From Okeanomitos corallinicola TIOX110 (lineage in GTDB: Bacteria > Cyanobacteriota > Cyanobacteriia > Cyanobacteriales > Nostocaceae): a stretch of 64,000 bases of DNA. Shown here piece after piece: positions 46,956-56,945 of the stretch; the stretch's first letter is position 1, and every line of letters starts with the position of its first letter. A program made the position numbers and the translations under genes. Where the stretch lies: positions 4,133,318-4,197,317 of the forward strand of contig NZ_CP150886.1 of the NCBI RefSeq assembly GCF_038050375.1, read 5' to 3'. The notes below the pieces were generated by a model, which saw only the letters and a program-made list of their open reading frames with translations, did no database searches and was not told where the DNA came from.

Positions 46956-49406
46956 CTATTCTTTTTCCTCAAGTAGCGATCGCCAATCTGCGATCGCCTG
47001 TTCTGTCCATAACCAATTTTGAGCTAATTTATCCACAGTAAATTTGACTGGTTCATCCTGAATCACCTGTTGACGTAGGTTAATGGCTTTTGTCAGGTAT
47101 TGTTGTTGTTTATCCGCAGGTTGACTATTTGCAGATTTATATAAACCCAAGGCTAACCCTGCATAGGCAGTAGCAACCTCAGATGGCATGATATTATTAG
47201 CAGAGTTAGCAGTTGTCAAGTTTGTATTTGGTTCTATTACTGATAAATTCACAGCTTTAAACCAAGCATCATTAGCCCGATCAAGATTTCCTTCCGCATA
47301 GTAAGCAAATCCCAAAGCATTTTTATACAAAACCGAATTGGGCTGATCCTGTGCAGCAGTCTCCCAATAACGACGAGCATCATCAATACTATATTTTTTA
47401 TTTTGAGTTTGGGCAGATTGCCAAGCTAATCTCCCCCATAAAAATTTTACATAGTGGTTTTCTTGCTGATCAGCCGGAATTAAATTTACAGCTGTTTCGG
47501 CTGCATCAAAAGCCCCACGGTTTAGTAATACTTCTACAGCCTCTAAACCCTTGTCTAAGTCACCTTGGCTTAATTTTTCTGTAGCTTCGGCTGTAACTAT
47601 CCCTGTGGACGATGTTTGCAGATCAATAGGTGCTAATTTACTCTGGGGAATTTTCCGCTCCGGCAGATCCGGTATTTTTGTCACCACCGATTGACGATTA
47701 CTACTATTCCACCACCAACCTAAACCAAAAATTACAGCTACAACCCCTGCCCCTACAATTGGCCAGAGACGGCGACGGGGTTTGTTTGGCGGTGGTAATG
47801 TGATTTGGGGAGAAACTGCCAGATGATCGGCAACATTTGAATTTGCAGGAGTAGTGCTATCTCCCCAAAGATCAACCTCCCCTCCTACCTGGGAAGGATG
47901 TTGTTCCTGAAGAAAATTCTCTTTTGGTTTGGCTTCTAATTCTGCCTTCATGGCTGGTTCTGTCCCCATAGATGGGGAATTACCAAGTTGACGAAATAAA
48001 TCAGCGACGATAGCCGAGTCATCATCATAACCGGGGCTATCGTATTCTAGGTCATCACTTAAATCCCCCCAAGTATCATCTTCTAGCCAATCGAGATCCG
48101 AAGGGTCTCTGACTAATCCAGAAGGCATCATTTCTTCCATCGTTAAAGGTATTTCTAAATCATTTGTCGCCCCATAAATTCCATGGGAAGGTGTTTCTAG
48201 TGGTGGTTGATATCCATTCAGTAAATCAGAACTGGGGGATAATGCCAATTGTGGCGCGAGAAAACCCTCAAATTCTTGATGAACATATAAAATTGGTAAT
48301 GCCCAGTACATCTGGTGAGAACCATAGGCAGAAATTAAGCCTTGACGCACCCGACTGACACACAAATCTAAAGGATAACCTTGACTTAAATTGCGGTAAA
48401 ACAGTTGTGTGAGTGTCAGTGCTACTTCATCGGGAATCCGTTCTGACATAGCTAAAACGCTACTAATTCCCCTTTTAACCAAACTTTCCGTTAAGTTCCG
48501 CTCTCCTGTTTCTCCACCACCATCAGACTTAGCTCTATATGCTCCCAAACAGGAGTTAAACACCGCCATTTGGATATTATTATTAACTAATAACCCGGCT
48601 AAATCATCACCACTCAAGGTTTCTGTTAACCCGGTTCTTCTACTAACTAAATAAATTTCTCCTCCATTCCCACCTAAGTTACTATGACCGGAGTAGTGGA
48701 GGACGTGATATCTTCCCTGTTCCAAGGCTTGGGTGAGTTCTTCTCTTCCTGGTTGATCTAAAACTGTGAGTTCAATTTCGGGGATATAACTACCGTTTTC
48801 TGTCGAGTGGGGAATTTGCCGTTGTAGTTCTGATTGAAGATTCATCGCTTCTTCCTTTAATAAATCAAGACGAACTTGATCTGTGGGGGAAGAAATAATC
48901 ATTAATACTTTGATCCCTGTGCCGTCTTGTGCAGAGATTTTGTGTGTAGGTAGTCTGGATGTGGAGGGAATACCAGTTTGGTAGCGAGAAAAGGCGATAT
49001 ATGGCCCAGTCGCTAGGGGGCGATCGCCAGCGTGCATCACTTCCCAGGGTAAACGTGCTAATTTAGTATCTTTTAGCCCCAAACGTAAACGTAATACCTG
49101 TTGTTGATGTTGGGCAATACCTTGGGCAGTAATCCAACTATCCCTAAGAGTCCCTTGGAACAGTGCATTATATAATTGTTGACCTAATGCCACAAAGTTG
49201 ACCGAGTTTCTGGCTATTGCATCCCCTTGTAACACCATTTGCAAAGGATCATTCATTAAATGTCCTGCCGCTGCTAACCACTCAGATACAGGCCAACTTA
49301 CTAATTCTTCTGCTAATGGTACTCCGGGGGCTACTTGTTCTGTCCTCACCAAGTAGTCATTTTGTCCTACTGGGGTGACAGAAATGTGAAATTCATAAGA
49401 TGACAT
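46956..49406 (-). CDS. CHAT-domain protease-like protein with membrane helix and TPR region
   Basis: 816 aa. The CHAT (caspase-like) domain spans about residues 120-370. Its catalytic dyad is visible as HVLHYSGHSNLGGNGGEI (His) and MAVFNSCLGAYRA (Cys), followed by GISSVLAMSERIPDEVAL. An acidic linker leads to one membrane helix near residue 550 (LWPIVGAGVVAVIFGLGWWW). The remaining C-terminal region has TPR-like helices (GRLAWQSAQTQNKKYSID; NALGFAYYAEGNLDRANDAW). CHAT proteins in bacteria are self-activating proteases in defence and death pathways, but cyanobacteria carry many of unknown role. It stands alone, upstream of glnB on the same strand. Confidence 0.88.
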   Translation of the reverse strand: MSSYEFHISVTPVGQNDYLVRTEQVAPGVPLAEELVSWPVSEWLAAAGHLMNDPLQMVLQGDAIARNSVNFVALGQQLYNALFQGTLRDSWITAQGIAQHQQQVLRLRLGLKDTKLARLPWEVMHAGDRPLATGPYIAFSRYQTGIPSTSRLPTHKISAQDGTGIKVLMIISSPTDQVRLDLLKEEAMNLQSELQRQIPHSTENGSYIPEIELTVLDQPGREELTQALEQGRYHVLHYSGHSNLGGNGGEIYLVSRRTGLTETLSGDDLAGLLVNNNIQMAVFNSCLGAYRAKSDGGGETGERNLTESLVKRGISSVLAMSERIPDEVALTLTQLFYRNLSQGYPLDLCVSRVRQGLISAYGSHQMYWALPILYVHQEFEGFLAPQLALSPSSDLLNGYQPPLETPSHGIYGATNDLEIPLTMEEMMPSGLVRDPSDLDWLEDDTWGDLSDDLEYDSPGYDDDSAIVADLFRQLGNSPSMGTEPAMKAELEAKPKENFLQEQHPSQVGGEVDLWGDSTTPANSNVADHLAVSPQITLPPPNKPRRRLWPIVGAGVVAVIFGLGWWWNSSNRQSVVTKIPDLPERKIPQSKLAPIDLQTSSTGIVTAEATEKLSQGDLDKGLEAVEVLLNRGAFDAAETAVNLIPADQQENHYVKFLWGRLAWQSAQTQNKKYSIDDARRYWETAAQDQPNSVLYKNALGFAYYAEGNLDRANDAWFKAVNLSVIEPNTNLTTANSANNIMPSEVATAYAGLALGLYKSANSQPADKQQQYLTKAINLRQQVIQDEPVKFTVDKLAQNWLWTEQAIADWRSLLEEKE

Positions 49407-49949
49407 ATATGTAGATTAGTGTTGAAAATGGTTGTTGTGGCCAGATAAGAGGTAATGGTTAAGGGTCAATACAAAGGGTAAAATTATTTACATAATTATG
49501 TTTTAGCTTTAAATAATGCTTTCACAACTTTTTCCACTGCTATATTATCTATGATTCCAGTTTACTCACAATCATCAATGAGACGCTAAAAAACAGGTGA
49601 TTGGTAATGGTTAAAAAATCAAGATTGATTCATTTAGCCCATTATTTCAGTAATTAACCGGATCTGATCTGAGTTATGTATTCAAATGGTAGATGACTTT
49701 TTTTATTTCTGACTCCTGACAGGAGTTGATTGTTTCACAACAGCAGATCAGCATTCAGCTTTTTCCAGTCCAGATCACAAATTATACCTAATCTCCTGTT
49801 GTGCAAATTCCGGCTGTTAGCAAAGCTTGCTGTATGACTTCTTAGTTGTCATCACCCAACTTATAGGCATTAGCTGACTGCTGATAGCTTAACCCTTGCT
49901 AGAGATAATATAATCAAAGCTAGACAAACTTAAAGTTTTTAGCCTAAAT
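49407..49949. other. Intergenic region before lptB, no gene seen
   Basis: Non-coding stretch between divergent genes. Single copies of GGTGATTGGTAATGG-type repeat sequence are seen near 49597. Promoters for the CHAT gene and for lptB are expected. Confidence 0.45.
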
Positions 49950-50678
49950 ATGCTGATTTTTTTAGAAAATATTCACAAATCCTACGGTAAGCGGGTAATT
50001 GTTAATCGTGTTAATCTGTCTGTAGCTCAAGGTGAAGTGGTAGGTTTACTCGGACCGAATGGTGCTGGTAAAACAACAACATTTTATATTGCTACAGGCT
50101 TGGAAAAACCCAATCAGGGTAGGGTGTGGTTGGATGATCTGGATATTACACAACTGCCCATGCACAAACGAGCTAGATTAGGTATTGGTTATTTAGCTCA
50201 GGAAGCCAGCATTTTTCGTCAACTTTCCGTTATAGATAATATTATGCTGGTTTTGGAACAAACTAATGTACCTCGTTGGGAATGGCCAAATAGACTCAAT
50301 ACTTTATTAAAAGAGTTTCGTTTGGAAAAAGTTGCTCACAGTAAGGGTATTCAACTTTCTGGAGGTGAAAGACGACGAACCGAGTTAGCTAGGGCTTTAG
50401 CAGCAGGTAGGGAAGGGCCTAAATTTCTGTTATTGGATGAACCATTTGCAGGGGTTGATCCCATCGCTGTTTCAGAAATTCAAGAAATTGTGGCTAAGTT
50501 GCGCGATCGCGGTATGGGTATTTTAATTACAGATCACAATGTCCGGGAAACTCTAGCAATTACAGATCGTGCCTACATTATGAAGGAAGGTCAAATACTC
50601 GCCTTTGGTATTGCTGATGAACTTTATAATAATCCTCTGGTCAGACAATATTATCTCGGTGATAATTTTGCTGCTTAA
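49950..50678 (+). CDS. lptB: LPS export ABC transporter ATP-binding protein LptB
   Basis: ATPase (242 aa) that powers lipopolysaccharide extraction from the inner membrane with LptF and LptG. Motifs: Walker A GLLGPNGAGKTTTFYI near residue 33, Q-loop YLAQEASIFRQLSV, signature LSGGERRRTELARALA near residue 138, and Walker B FLLLDEPFAGVDPIAV. The LptB-specific sequences ASIFRQL and RRRTELARAL are present. A YjgP/YjgQ permease follows 93 bases downstream, supporting the assignment. Confidence 0.94.
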   Translation: MLIFLENIHKSYGKRVIVNRVNLSVAQGEVVGLLGPNGAGKTTTFYIATGLEKPNQGRVWLDDLDITQLPMHKRARLGIGYLAQEASIFRQLSVIDNIMLVLEQTNVPRWEWPNRLNTLLKEFRLEKVAHSKGIQLSGGERRRTELARALAAGREGPKFLLLDEPFAGVDPIAVSEIQEIVAKLRDRGMGILITDHNVRETLAITDRAYIMKEGQILAFGIADELYNNPLVRQYYLGDNFAA

Positions 50679-50743
50679 TAATTTATGAGTCCGAGAAGTC
50701 AGGAGAATTTAAGAATAAAGAATTAATTTTTTCTTCCCCTGAA

Positions 50744-50764
50744 AACTAATAACTAATAACTAAT
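50744..50764. repeat. Heptamer tandem repeat (STRR) before lptF/G
   Basis: Three contiguous copies of AACTAAT, ending 7 bases before the permease ATG at 50772. It occupies the place where a ribosome site would be expected. Confidence 0.85.
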
Positions 50765-50771
50765 AACTGAT

Positions 50772-51947
50772 ATGGTATCTAAGCAATTTAAACCGTCTTA
50801 CAGCTTGAGTTCACTGCTGCCTATTTCGATTATGGATCGTTATTTGGCGATGCAATTATTACCCTTATTTTTATTTGGAGTAGGAGCTTTTACTTCTGTT
50901 GTTTTAGCCATTGATAGCTTATTTGAATTACTCAGAAAAGTCGTAGAATCGGGATTACCCTTAGAAATTGCCCTCAAGGTTTTTTTATTAAAATTACCTT
51001 ATGTAATGGTTTATTCCTTTCCCATGTCTACTTTACTAGCGACTTTAATGACCTATAGTAAATTATCTAGTGAAAGTGAACTAATTGCTTTACGGGGATG
51101 CGGGGTAAGTGTTTATAGAATGGTGTTTACGGCAGTGTTATTAAGTAGTTTAGTCACAGGGATGACTTATTTATTTAATGAACAAATTGCCCCAGCCGCA
51201 AATTATGAAGCTACTCGCACCTTAGAACAGGCATTAAAATCAGAAAAACCCTCATTTAAACAACAAAATATTTACTATCCTGAATATAAAGAAATTAAAC
51301 AAGAAGATGGCAGTAAAACTAAAGTTCTATCGCGGTTATTTTATGCCGATCAATTTGATGGCAAACAAATGCAAGGTTTAACTATTATTGATCGTTCACG
51401 GGAGGGACTCAATCAAATTTTAGTATCTGAATCAGCACAATGGAATCCTGGCGATCAAGTTTGGGACTTTTATAATGGGACAATTTATTTAGTTGCACCT
51501 GATCGTTCTTATCGGAATATTTTAAAATTTGAACATCAACAATTAAAATTACCGCGTACTCCTTTAAATGTGGCAGAAAATAGCCGCGACTATGGAGAAA
51601 TGAATATCTCCCAAGCTTTAGAACAATTAGAGGTAGAAAAGTTAGCAGGTGATCAAAAAAAGATTAGGAAATTAGAGGTACGTATTCAACAAAAAATCGC
51701 TTTTCCTTTTGTTTGTATGATCTTTGGTTTAGTGGGTTCAGCAATGGGAACTATCCCCCAACGCACAGGAAGAGGTACAAGTTTTGGGATTAGTGTCATT
51801 GTGATTTTTAGTTACTATTTATTATTATCTGTTTCTGGGGCATTAGCACAGGCAGAACTTCTTTCTCCTGTTGTCGGTGCTTGGTTGCCTAATTTATTCG
51901 GTTTGGTAGTGGGTTTATTTTTATTATCAAAGGTGGCTAAAAGATAA
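50772..51947 (+). CDS. LptF/LptG-family permease (YjgP/YjgQ)
   Basis: Inner-membrane permease of 391 aa, partner of LptB in lipopolysaccharide transport. It has two N-terminal and several C-terminal membrane helices (LLPLFLFGVGAFTSVVLAI; YVMVYSFPMSTLLATLMTY; GISVIVIFSYYLLLSVSGA). Between them is the periplasmic beta-jellyroll of LptF/G. The family sequence SSESELIALRGCGVSVYRM is near residue 95. Cyanobacteria often have one such permease, so F and G cannot be told apart. The start at 50772 is directly preceded by a heptamer repeat; the inner Met (MDRYLAMQLL) is a possible alternative. Confidence 0.9.
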   Translation: MVSKQFKPSYSLSSLLPISIMDRYLAMQLLPLFLFGVGAFTSVVLAIDSLFELLRKVVESGLPLEIALKVFLLKLPYVMVYSFPMSTLLATLMTYSKLSSESELIALRGCGVSVYRMVFTAVLLSSLVTGMTYLFNEQIAPAANYEATRTLEQALKSEKPSFKQQNIYYPEYKEIKQEDGSKTKVLSRLFYADQFDGKQMQGLTIIDRSREGLNQILVSESAQWNPGDQVWDFYNGTIYLVAPDRSYRNILKFEHQQLKLPRTPLNVAENSRDYGEMNISQALEQLEVEKLAGDQKKIRKLEVRIQQKIAFPFVCMIFGLVGSAMGTIPQRTGRGTSFGISVIVIFSYYLLLSVSGALAQAELLSPVVGAWLPNLFGLVVGLFLLSKVAKR

Positions 51948-52009
51948 GATAAAATACGATGTTGAGTAGTTTATTTATACTGAAAATGGCTTAATTATTT
52001 GATTCTATA

Positions 52010-52040
52010 GTTAGGGGTTTAGCACTGCTAAAACCCTACA
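52010..52040. repeat. Dispersed GGGGTTTAGC...GCTAAAACCC hairpin, copy 3
   Basis: Eleven-base arms with one mismatch, AGGGGTTTAGC and GCTAAAACCCT, around ACT. Related to 6648 and 15201. It lies downstream of the permease gene and may help end its transcript. Confidence 0.6.
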
Positions 52041-52229
52041 AATCTGGGTTTTTCATGGTTTTGTGAAAGTCCATTTTCTACTCGTGTTTAGTATATTAAG
52101 TAAATTTAGGATTTGCACACAAGTCAATGTGAAGTATGAAATTGAAAAATCAAAAAAATCAACCTCTTACTCTCTGCAACTCTGCGCATCTGCGTGAAAA
52201 AAATCTTCCTCTTAATCAAAAACTTAACT

Positions 52230-55025
52230 TTAATGATTAAATCTCTGAACAACTCTTTTCCTCAATTCATCAGCCATCAAAATCAACGGTGGACAAAACA
52301 ATAACATCAGCCAATGAGATAATTTTAAAGGTGCAGTTGAAAAGACTGTTTGCAAGGTAGGAGAAAAAATAATTGAAAGAATTAAAATCCATTCCACCGC
52401 AATTCCTAACCAAATTAAACGGTTAGTAAAAAACCCCAACCTAAAAATAGAAAACCGTTCCGAACGACAGGCAAAAACGTTACCATCTTGACAAGCAACA
52501 ATTGCCGCTAAAGTCATAGTCGTTGCTTGGTGATAAATCGCCATTGTGGCAGCATTAGCTGAGTGAGATAAAATACTGGGACTGAGTGCTTGTAATTGGG
52601 GAATATTATAACCATTTGTCCACCAAACAAAGAAAAATCCTGCCATCCCTGCTATACCTTCCAACAGTCCTAAAAAGCAGTAAGCACGCAGTAATAAAGG
52701 TAAATCTAAGAGTGCTTGGGATGTTTTCCGGGGTGGTAATTCCATGGCACCGGCTTCTGGTTTTTCTGCCCCTAATGCCAATGCAGGTAACATATCTGTA
52801 CCTAAGTCAATGGCTAATATCTGCAAAATTACTAATGCTGGGGGTATTTTCAGAAATACCATTGCTAGGAAGGGTAGAAACTCCGCCATGTTGGATGAGA
52901 GAATATAAGTCATGAATTTGCGGATGTTTTGATAAACCGCCCTACCCTGTTCAATGGCGGAAACGATGGTTGCAAAGTTATCATCTATCAGCACAATATC
53001 CGCAGCTTCACGGGCAACATCTGTACCGCTAATTCCCATTGCTATACCGATATTTGCAGCGCGTAAGGCGGGGGCATCATTGACACCATCACCAGTGACA
53101 GCGACAATATGACCAAGGTTTTTATATGCTGTAACTAACCTGAGTTTTTGTTCTGGGATGACTCTGGCAAAGACTAAGCCAGTTTTGTGTTTGTGGAGAA
53201 TTTGCCGTATTTGGGTATCAGAAAGATGACCTAATTGTTCACCAGTGATAATTCTGGGTTTACCGTTAGTTAAACCGATGCGTTGGGCGATCGCAGCGGC
53301 TGTTAACCCATAATCACCTGTAATCATCGTAACTTGAATGCCGGCACGATGACAAAGGGCGATCGCATTGGCAACTTCTGTCCGTGGTGGATCAATCATC
53401 CCCACCAATCCCAAAAAAGTCAAATCCTGTTCCAACAAATTATCATCTAGCTGATTTAACTCCTCCCCACCTGGCCTTGTCGCCACCCCTAACACACGAT
53501 AACCTTGACTGGCCAATTGATCATTAGCCGCCACAACTTCCTGACGCTGAGTTTCTGTCAATTCCAGCTTTTCCCCTGAATGCCATAAATACCGCGAATG
53601 TTGCAATACATCTAAAGTTGATCCCTTCGTAAAAATCCAATATTGGGAATTTTCCAAATCATCTAACGGCAAACCTCCTGCTAACAAAACCGTCATCATC
53701 CGCCGATGTGAATCAAAAGGAATTTCCCGAACTCTTGGTGCTTGCTGCTGCAACTCTTCCAACTTCAAATCCGCCTTCATTGCAGCCACCAATAACGCCG
53801 CCTCCGTAGGATCACCCACAGCTTGCCATTGATGAGAATTAGGGGGATGATTTAACCGCGCATTACTACAAAGTGCCGCACCAGCCAACATTAACCGCAC
53901 CTGAGACTGATTTTCACTAGAGGTAATTTCCACCTCTCCCTTGGGTTCATAACCCACCCCAGTCACATTAATCTGCGTATTAGGAATCCACAATTGGCGG
54001 GCAGTCATTTCATTTTTAGTCAAAGTCCCAGTTTTATCAGTACAAATCACCGTCGTTGCACTCAGACTTTCCACCGCAGACAAACGCCGCACCAAAGCAT
54101 TTTGTTTAGCCATCCGCCTCACACCAATAGCTAAAGCTAAACTCACAGTCGGTAGTAAACCTTCGGGAACAAATGCCACAATAATGCCAATGGCAAAAAT
54201 GAAACTTTCTCTCAGTTCCATTCCCACCAACAACTTAGTTAATAAAAATATCACCACCCCCATACTCAACGCAATGATAGTAATGATGTGAACCACCCTG
54301 GAAATCTGCACTTCTAAAGTGCTGGGTTCTCGTTTCACATGGGCAGTGAGATGGGCTACTTGTCCAAATTCCGTATGTGTACCTGTGGCATAGACTACAG
54401 CCAGTCCCCGACCAGAAGCTACGGTAGAACCTGCAAATACTAAATTACTGGCTTCGGAAGCGTGGATATTAGCGGCGGTGACAGGTTCGCTAATGCGGGG
54501 AACGGGTAAAGATTCCCCTGTGAGTATGGAGACATCTACATATAAAGACTGACTTTCAATCAGCCTGGCATCAGCGGAGATTTTATCACCTTCTTCTAAC
54601 TGCATGACATCGCCGCTAACTAATTCACGAGTAGCAATTACAGATAACTTGCCATCTCGATAAACTTTAGCTTGGGAAGGTAAGATTTTTTTCAGGGCTG
54701 ATAAGGCTTTTTCCGCTTGATATTCTTGCCAAAAACTAAAGATAGCATTAATCCAAATTACTGCCCAAATTGCCCAACCTAATTCTGCTGTGTGAGAGAT
54801 AAAAGCTAATGTTCCCGCTACCCATAAAAGTAAGGCCATAAAATGGGTTAATTGGTCGGTAAAACGGAGTATTAAAGGCCTTGTTTGGGGTTCGGGAAGT
54901 TCGTTATAACCGAATTTTTTTAATCTTAAATTTGCTTCTGTCTCGCTGATACCTTGGGGAGTTGTTGTTAGTGTCTTGTAGACTTCTGGAGGTGTCAGCG
55001 TCCAAATATGAAAGTTGGAATTCAT
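52230..55025 (-). CDS. P2-type cation-transporting ATPase
   Basis: 931-aa ion pump of the plasma or thylakoid membrane. It has a cation-ATPase N-terminal domain (LTTTPQGISETEANLRL), the actuator TGES (DVSILTGESLPVP), the phosphorylated Asp in VICTDKTGTLTKNEMTARQL, and the hinge VTGDGVNDAPALRAANIGIA. Ten membrane helices fit. The fourth helix contains VAFVPEGLLPTVSLALAIG, closer to Na+/K+-ATPase-type PEGLL than to the PEGLP of calcium pumps, so the ion cannot be named safely (Ca2+, Na+ or another). No partner gene lies nearby. Confidence 0.93.
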   Translation of the reverse strand: MNSNFHIWTLTPPEVYKTLTTTPQGISETEANLRLKKFGYNELPEPQTRPLILRFTDQLTHFMALLLWVAGTLAFISHTAELGWAIWAVIWINAIFSFWQEYQAEKALSALKKILPSQAKVYRDGKLSVIATRELVSGDVMQLEEGDKISADARLIESQSLYVDVSILTGESLPVPRISEPVTAANIHASEASNLVFAGSTVASGRGLAVVYATGTHTEFGQVAHLTAHVKREPSTLEVQISRVVHIITIIALSMGVVIFLLTKLLVGMELRESFIFAIGIIVAFVPEGLLPTVSLALAIGVRRMAKQNALVRRLSAVESLSATTVICTDKTGTLTKNEMTARQLWIPNTQINVTGVGYEPKGEVEITSSENQSQVRLMLAGAALCSNARLNHPPNSHQWQAVGDPTEAALLVAAMKADLKLEELQQQAPRVREIPFDSHRRMMTVLLAGGLPLDDLENSQYWIFTKGSTLDVLQHSRYLWHSGEKLELTETQRQEVVAANDQLASQGYRVLGVATRPGGEELNQLDDNLLEQDLTFLGLVGMIDPPRTEVANAIALCHRAGIQVTMITGDYGLTAAAIAQRIGLTNGKPRIITGEQLGHLSDTQIRQILHKHKTGLVFARVIPEQKLRLVTAYKNLGHIVAVTGDGVNDAPALRAANIGIAMGISGTDVAREAADIVLIDDNFATIVSAIEQGRAVYQNIRKFMTYILSSNMAEFLPFLAMVFLKIPPALVILQILAIDLGTDMLPALALGAEKPEAGAMELPPRKTSQALLDLPLLLRAYCFLGLLEGIAGMAGFFFVWWTNGYNIPQLQALSPSILSHSANAATMAIYHQATTMTLAAIVACQDGNVFACRSERFSIFRLGFFTNRLIWLGIAVEWILILSIIFSPTLQTVFSTAPLKLSHWLMLLFCPPLILMADELRKRVVQRFNH

Positions 55026-55387
55026 ACCCTTGGTATCAATCGGACTTTGATATTTTAGATGTTGAGGTTATTCCTGTTCATCTGTCTGGGGTATTGTCTG
55101 ATAGCGTAGCGTGGCGTAGCCATATCAGGATATCCAGGATTTAAGGATGTACAGGATTTTAGTTTGTGGTCAAAAATCCCCGACTTCTAAATATACAGCA
55201 GATTGCAGATCAATGAGGTACAGAATCAAAATGGAAACCTAGACACCAAGCTAGTTTTACTCCTGACTCCTGAATTCTGCTGTATCATTATTAATTGTGT
55301 GAACGAAAAGATTAATCAAAGAAGTCAGGGTTCTGAATCTCTCTATTTGTTTTGAGCAATTTTATATTTTAAGACTTGACAAAATGA
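55026..55387. other. Intergenic region with a GCGTAGC repeat tract
   Basis: No gene is seen. GATAGCGTAGCGTGGCGTAG, a repeat unit common in Nostocales, lies near 55101-55120. Confidence 0.5.
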
Positions 55388-55522
55388 TTATTTCAGTATG
55401 GAATCTTCATCTTCTAATTCTCCTAATGCGGAAATAATCACAGAAGGTCTATCAGGAAATTCTGCCACAAGTTTTAAATCTCCTCCCATAGCTTTTACAT
55501 AACTACGTAATGGGGATTCATT
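55388..55522 (-). pseudogene. 3' remnant of an XRE-type regulator/antitoxin gene
   Basis: On the minus strand 44 codons end in a stop at 55388 and read NESPLRSYVKAMGGDLKLVA, then EFPDRPSVIISALGELEDED. This is the C-terminal part of a common HTH (XRE) protein often found as antitoxin partner of RelE/HigB-type toxins. A stop codon lies immediately upstream in frame, and the DNA-binding part is gone. No toxin gene remains beside it. Confidence 0.6.
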
Positions 55523-55598
55523 TTAGTAAGAAAATCGCCTTAGATGCTGAAATAATCTCTATCTGTCAGCATAAAGATGGATTATGATTCTACAGGTT

Positions 55599-56846
55599 TT
55601 AGATCACATCTTGCAATACTTTTCTCGTATTTTGCCAAGTCCAAAAACCGACAACTCCCACAGTGAGACTCATGCCAAAGAGAACAATTGATAAACCAAA
55701 GGCGTTGACTAGCTTAGTTGTGATTAACAGAGGTGCAGAAAGAGCAATATTAATGGCATGATTTTGAAAACCAAACACCTTGCCGTGCATGGCTGGGGGT
55801 GTATTTTGTTGGATTAAAGTTTGCATGGGTACGTTAATTAAGGCTGCCCCTAAACCTAAGAAAATGCAAAGTCCCAGCACTAGAAACAGGCTATTAGTAA
55901 CAATAAACAATCCTAGAGCTAATGCCATAAACATAAAACCAATAAAGGGCAAGGGCTTACGATGTAATTTATGACTAAAATGTCCGATAATTCCTGCTCC
56001 TAAAACCATTCCCACCCCAGCAGCAGCAACGAAGAAGCTAAAATCTGTTTGTTCTAGGTTGAGTCTGGCAGCTAGTCTAATTGCCAATTCTAAGAGAGCA
56101 GCAAACACACAGTACAACACCACTATTTGCAACATTGCATTCCAGATGAGGCGGTTTTTTTTCAGATATTGCCAACCTTGCAAAAATTCAGTGATGGGGT
56201 TAACTACTGAGGTTTGTCTGTGTTCTTTAAACCTAATTGGTAGCATGATGATTGCTGATAATAGATAAAAACCACCTACTAGGAATTCTTTACCAAAGTC
56301 AAAATTAATATGTTCAGCCCAATCTAAAATCGGTGTTCCTATGGCATAACCAACAATTAATGCTGCCATCATGGTACTGCTAAATAGGGCATTGGCAGCC
56401 ATTAAGGATTCTTTTTTTACCATCAGAGGAATAGTAGCCTGTTCTGCTGGAGCAAAAAACTGTGTGACAGTGGAGATGCCAAAATTCATGGCTAGTAGTA
56501 TGCCTAGCTGCCTGGGTAAGAAAGCTATACTCAGTGTTAATAGTCCACGGACAAAATCAGAACCAACCATAATCAGTTTTTTGGGCATTCTGTCAACAAT
56601 GACTCCGCCAGCAGAACCAAAGAAAATTGCTGGTAGGGTAAATGCCATGTATAGGTAGAAGCGTCCTGTGCCTTCTGATAAACTGGCTGGTAGATATTTT
56701 TTTCCTAGCAAGTCAATCATTAAGATCAATAAAACTTTATCAGCTAGTTGGGATATCAGTTGCCCGATCCACAGGAGCATAAAGTTACGGTTTTTTAGCA
56801 GTGCGCCAAAGCCGTTATTAATAGGAGTCGGTTCAGTGGGAAACAT
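55599..56846 (-). CDS. MFS transporter
   Basis: Major facilitator with 12 predicted helices, 415 aa. The family loop between helices 2 and 3 is GSAGGVIVDRMPKKLIMVG. Other helices include FMLLWIGQLISQLADKVLL, LLAMNFGISTVTQFFAPAE and MVLGAGIIGHFSHKLHRKP. Residues in the second half (GLGAALINVPMQTLIQQNT and PAMHGKVFGFQN) fit the MFS group of presumed drug or lysolipid exporters. The substrate is unknown. The ATG at 56846 is directly preceded by five copies of a heptamer repeat and has no visible Shine-Dalgarno. Confidence 0.88.
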   Translation of the reverse strand: MFPTEPTPINNGFGALLKNRNFMLLWIGQLISQLADKVLLILMIDLLGKKYLPASLSEGTGRFYLYMAFTLPAIFFGSAGGVIVDRMPKKLIMVGSDFVRGLLTLSIAFLPRQLGILLAMNFGISTVTQFFAPAEQATIPLMVKKESLMAANALFSSTMMAALIVGYAIGTPILDWAEHINFDFGKEFLVGGFYLLSAIIMLPIRFKEHRQTSVVNPITEFLQGWQYLKKNRLIWNAMLQIVVLYCVFAALLELAIRLAARLNLEQTDFSFFVAAAGVGMVLGAGIIGHFSHKLHRKPLPFIGFMFMALALGLFIVTNSLFLVLGLCIFLGLGAALINVPMQTLIQQNTPPAMHGKVFGFQNHAINIALSAPLLITTKLVNAFGLSIVLFGMSLTVGVVGFWTWQNTRKVLQDVI

Positions 56847-56850
56847 CGGA

Positions 56851-56885
56851 GATTGGTGATTGGTGATTGGTGATTGGTGATTGGT
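56851..56885. repeat. Heptamer tandem repeat (STRR) before the MFS gene
   Basis: Five exact copies of GATTGGT on the plus strand, which is ACCAATC in the sense of the MFS gene. They end 4 bases before its ATG. Confidence 0.95.
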
Positions 56886-56945
56886 TAAAATTTTTACCCA
56901 GTCGCTATTTTCGAGCCTCCAGTCTCCTTTGTATAGCTATTTTTT

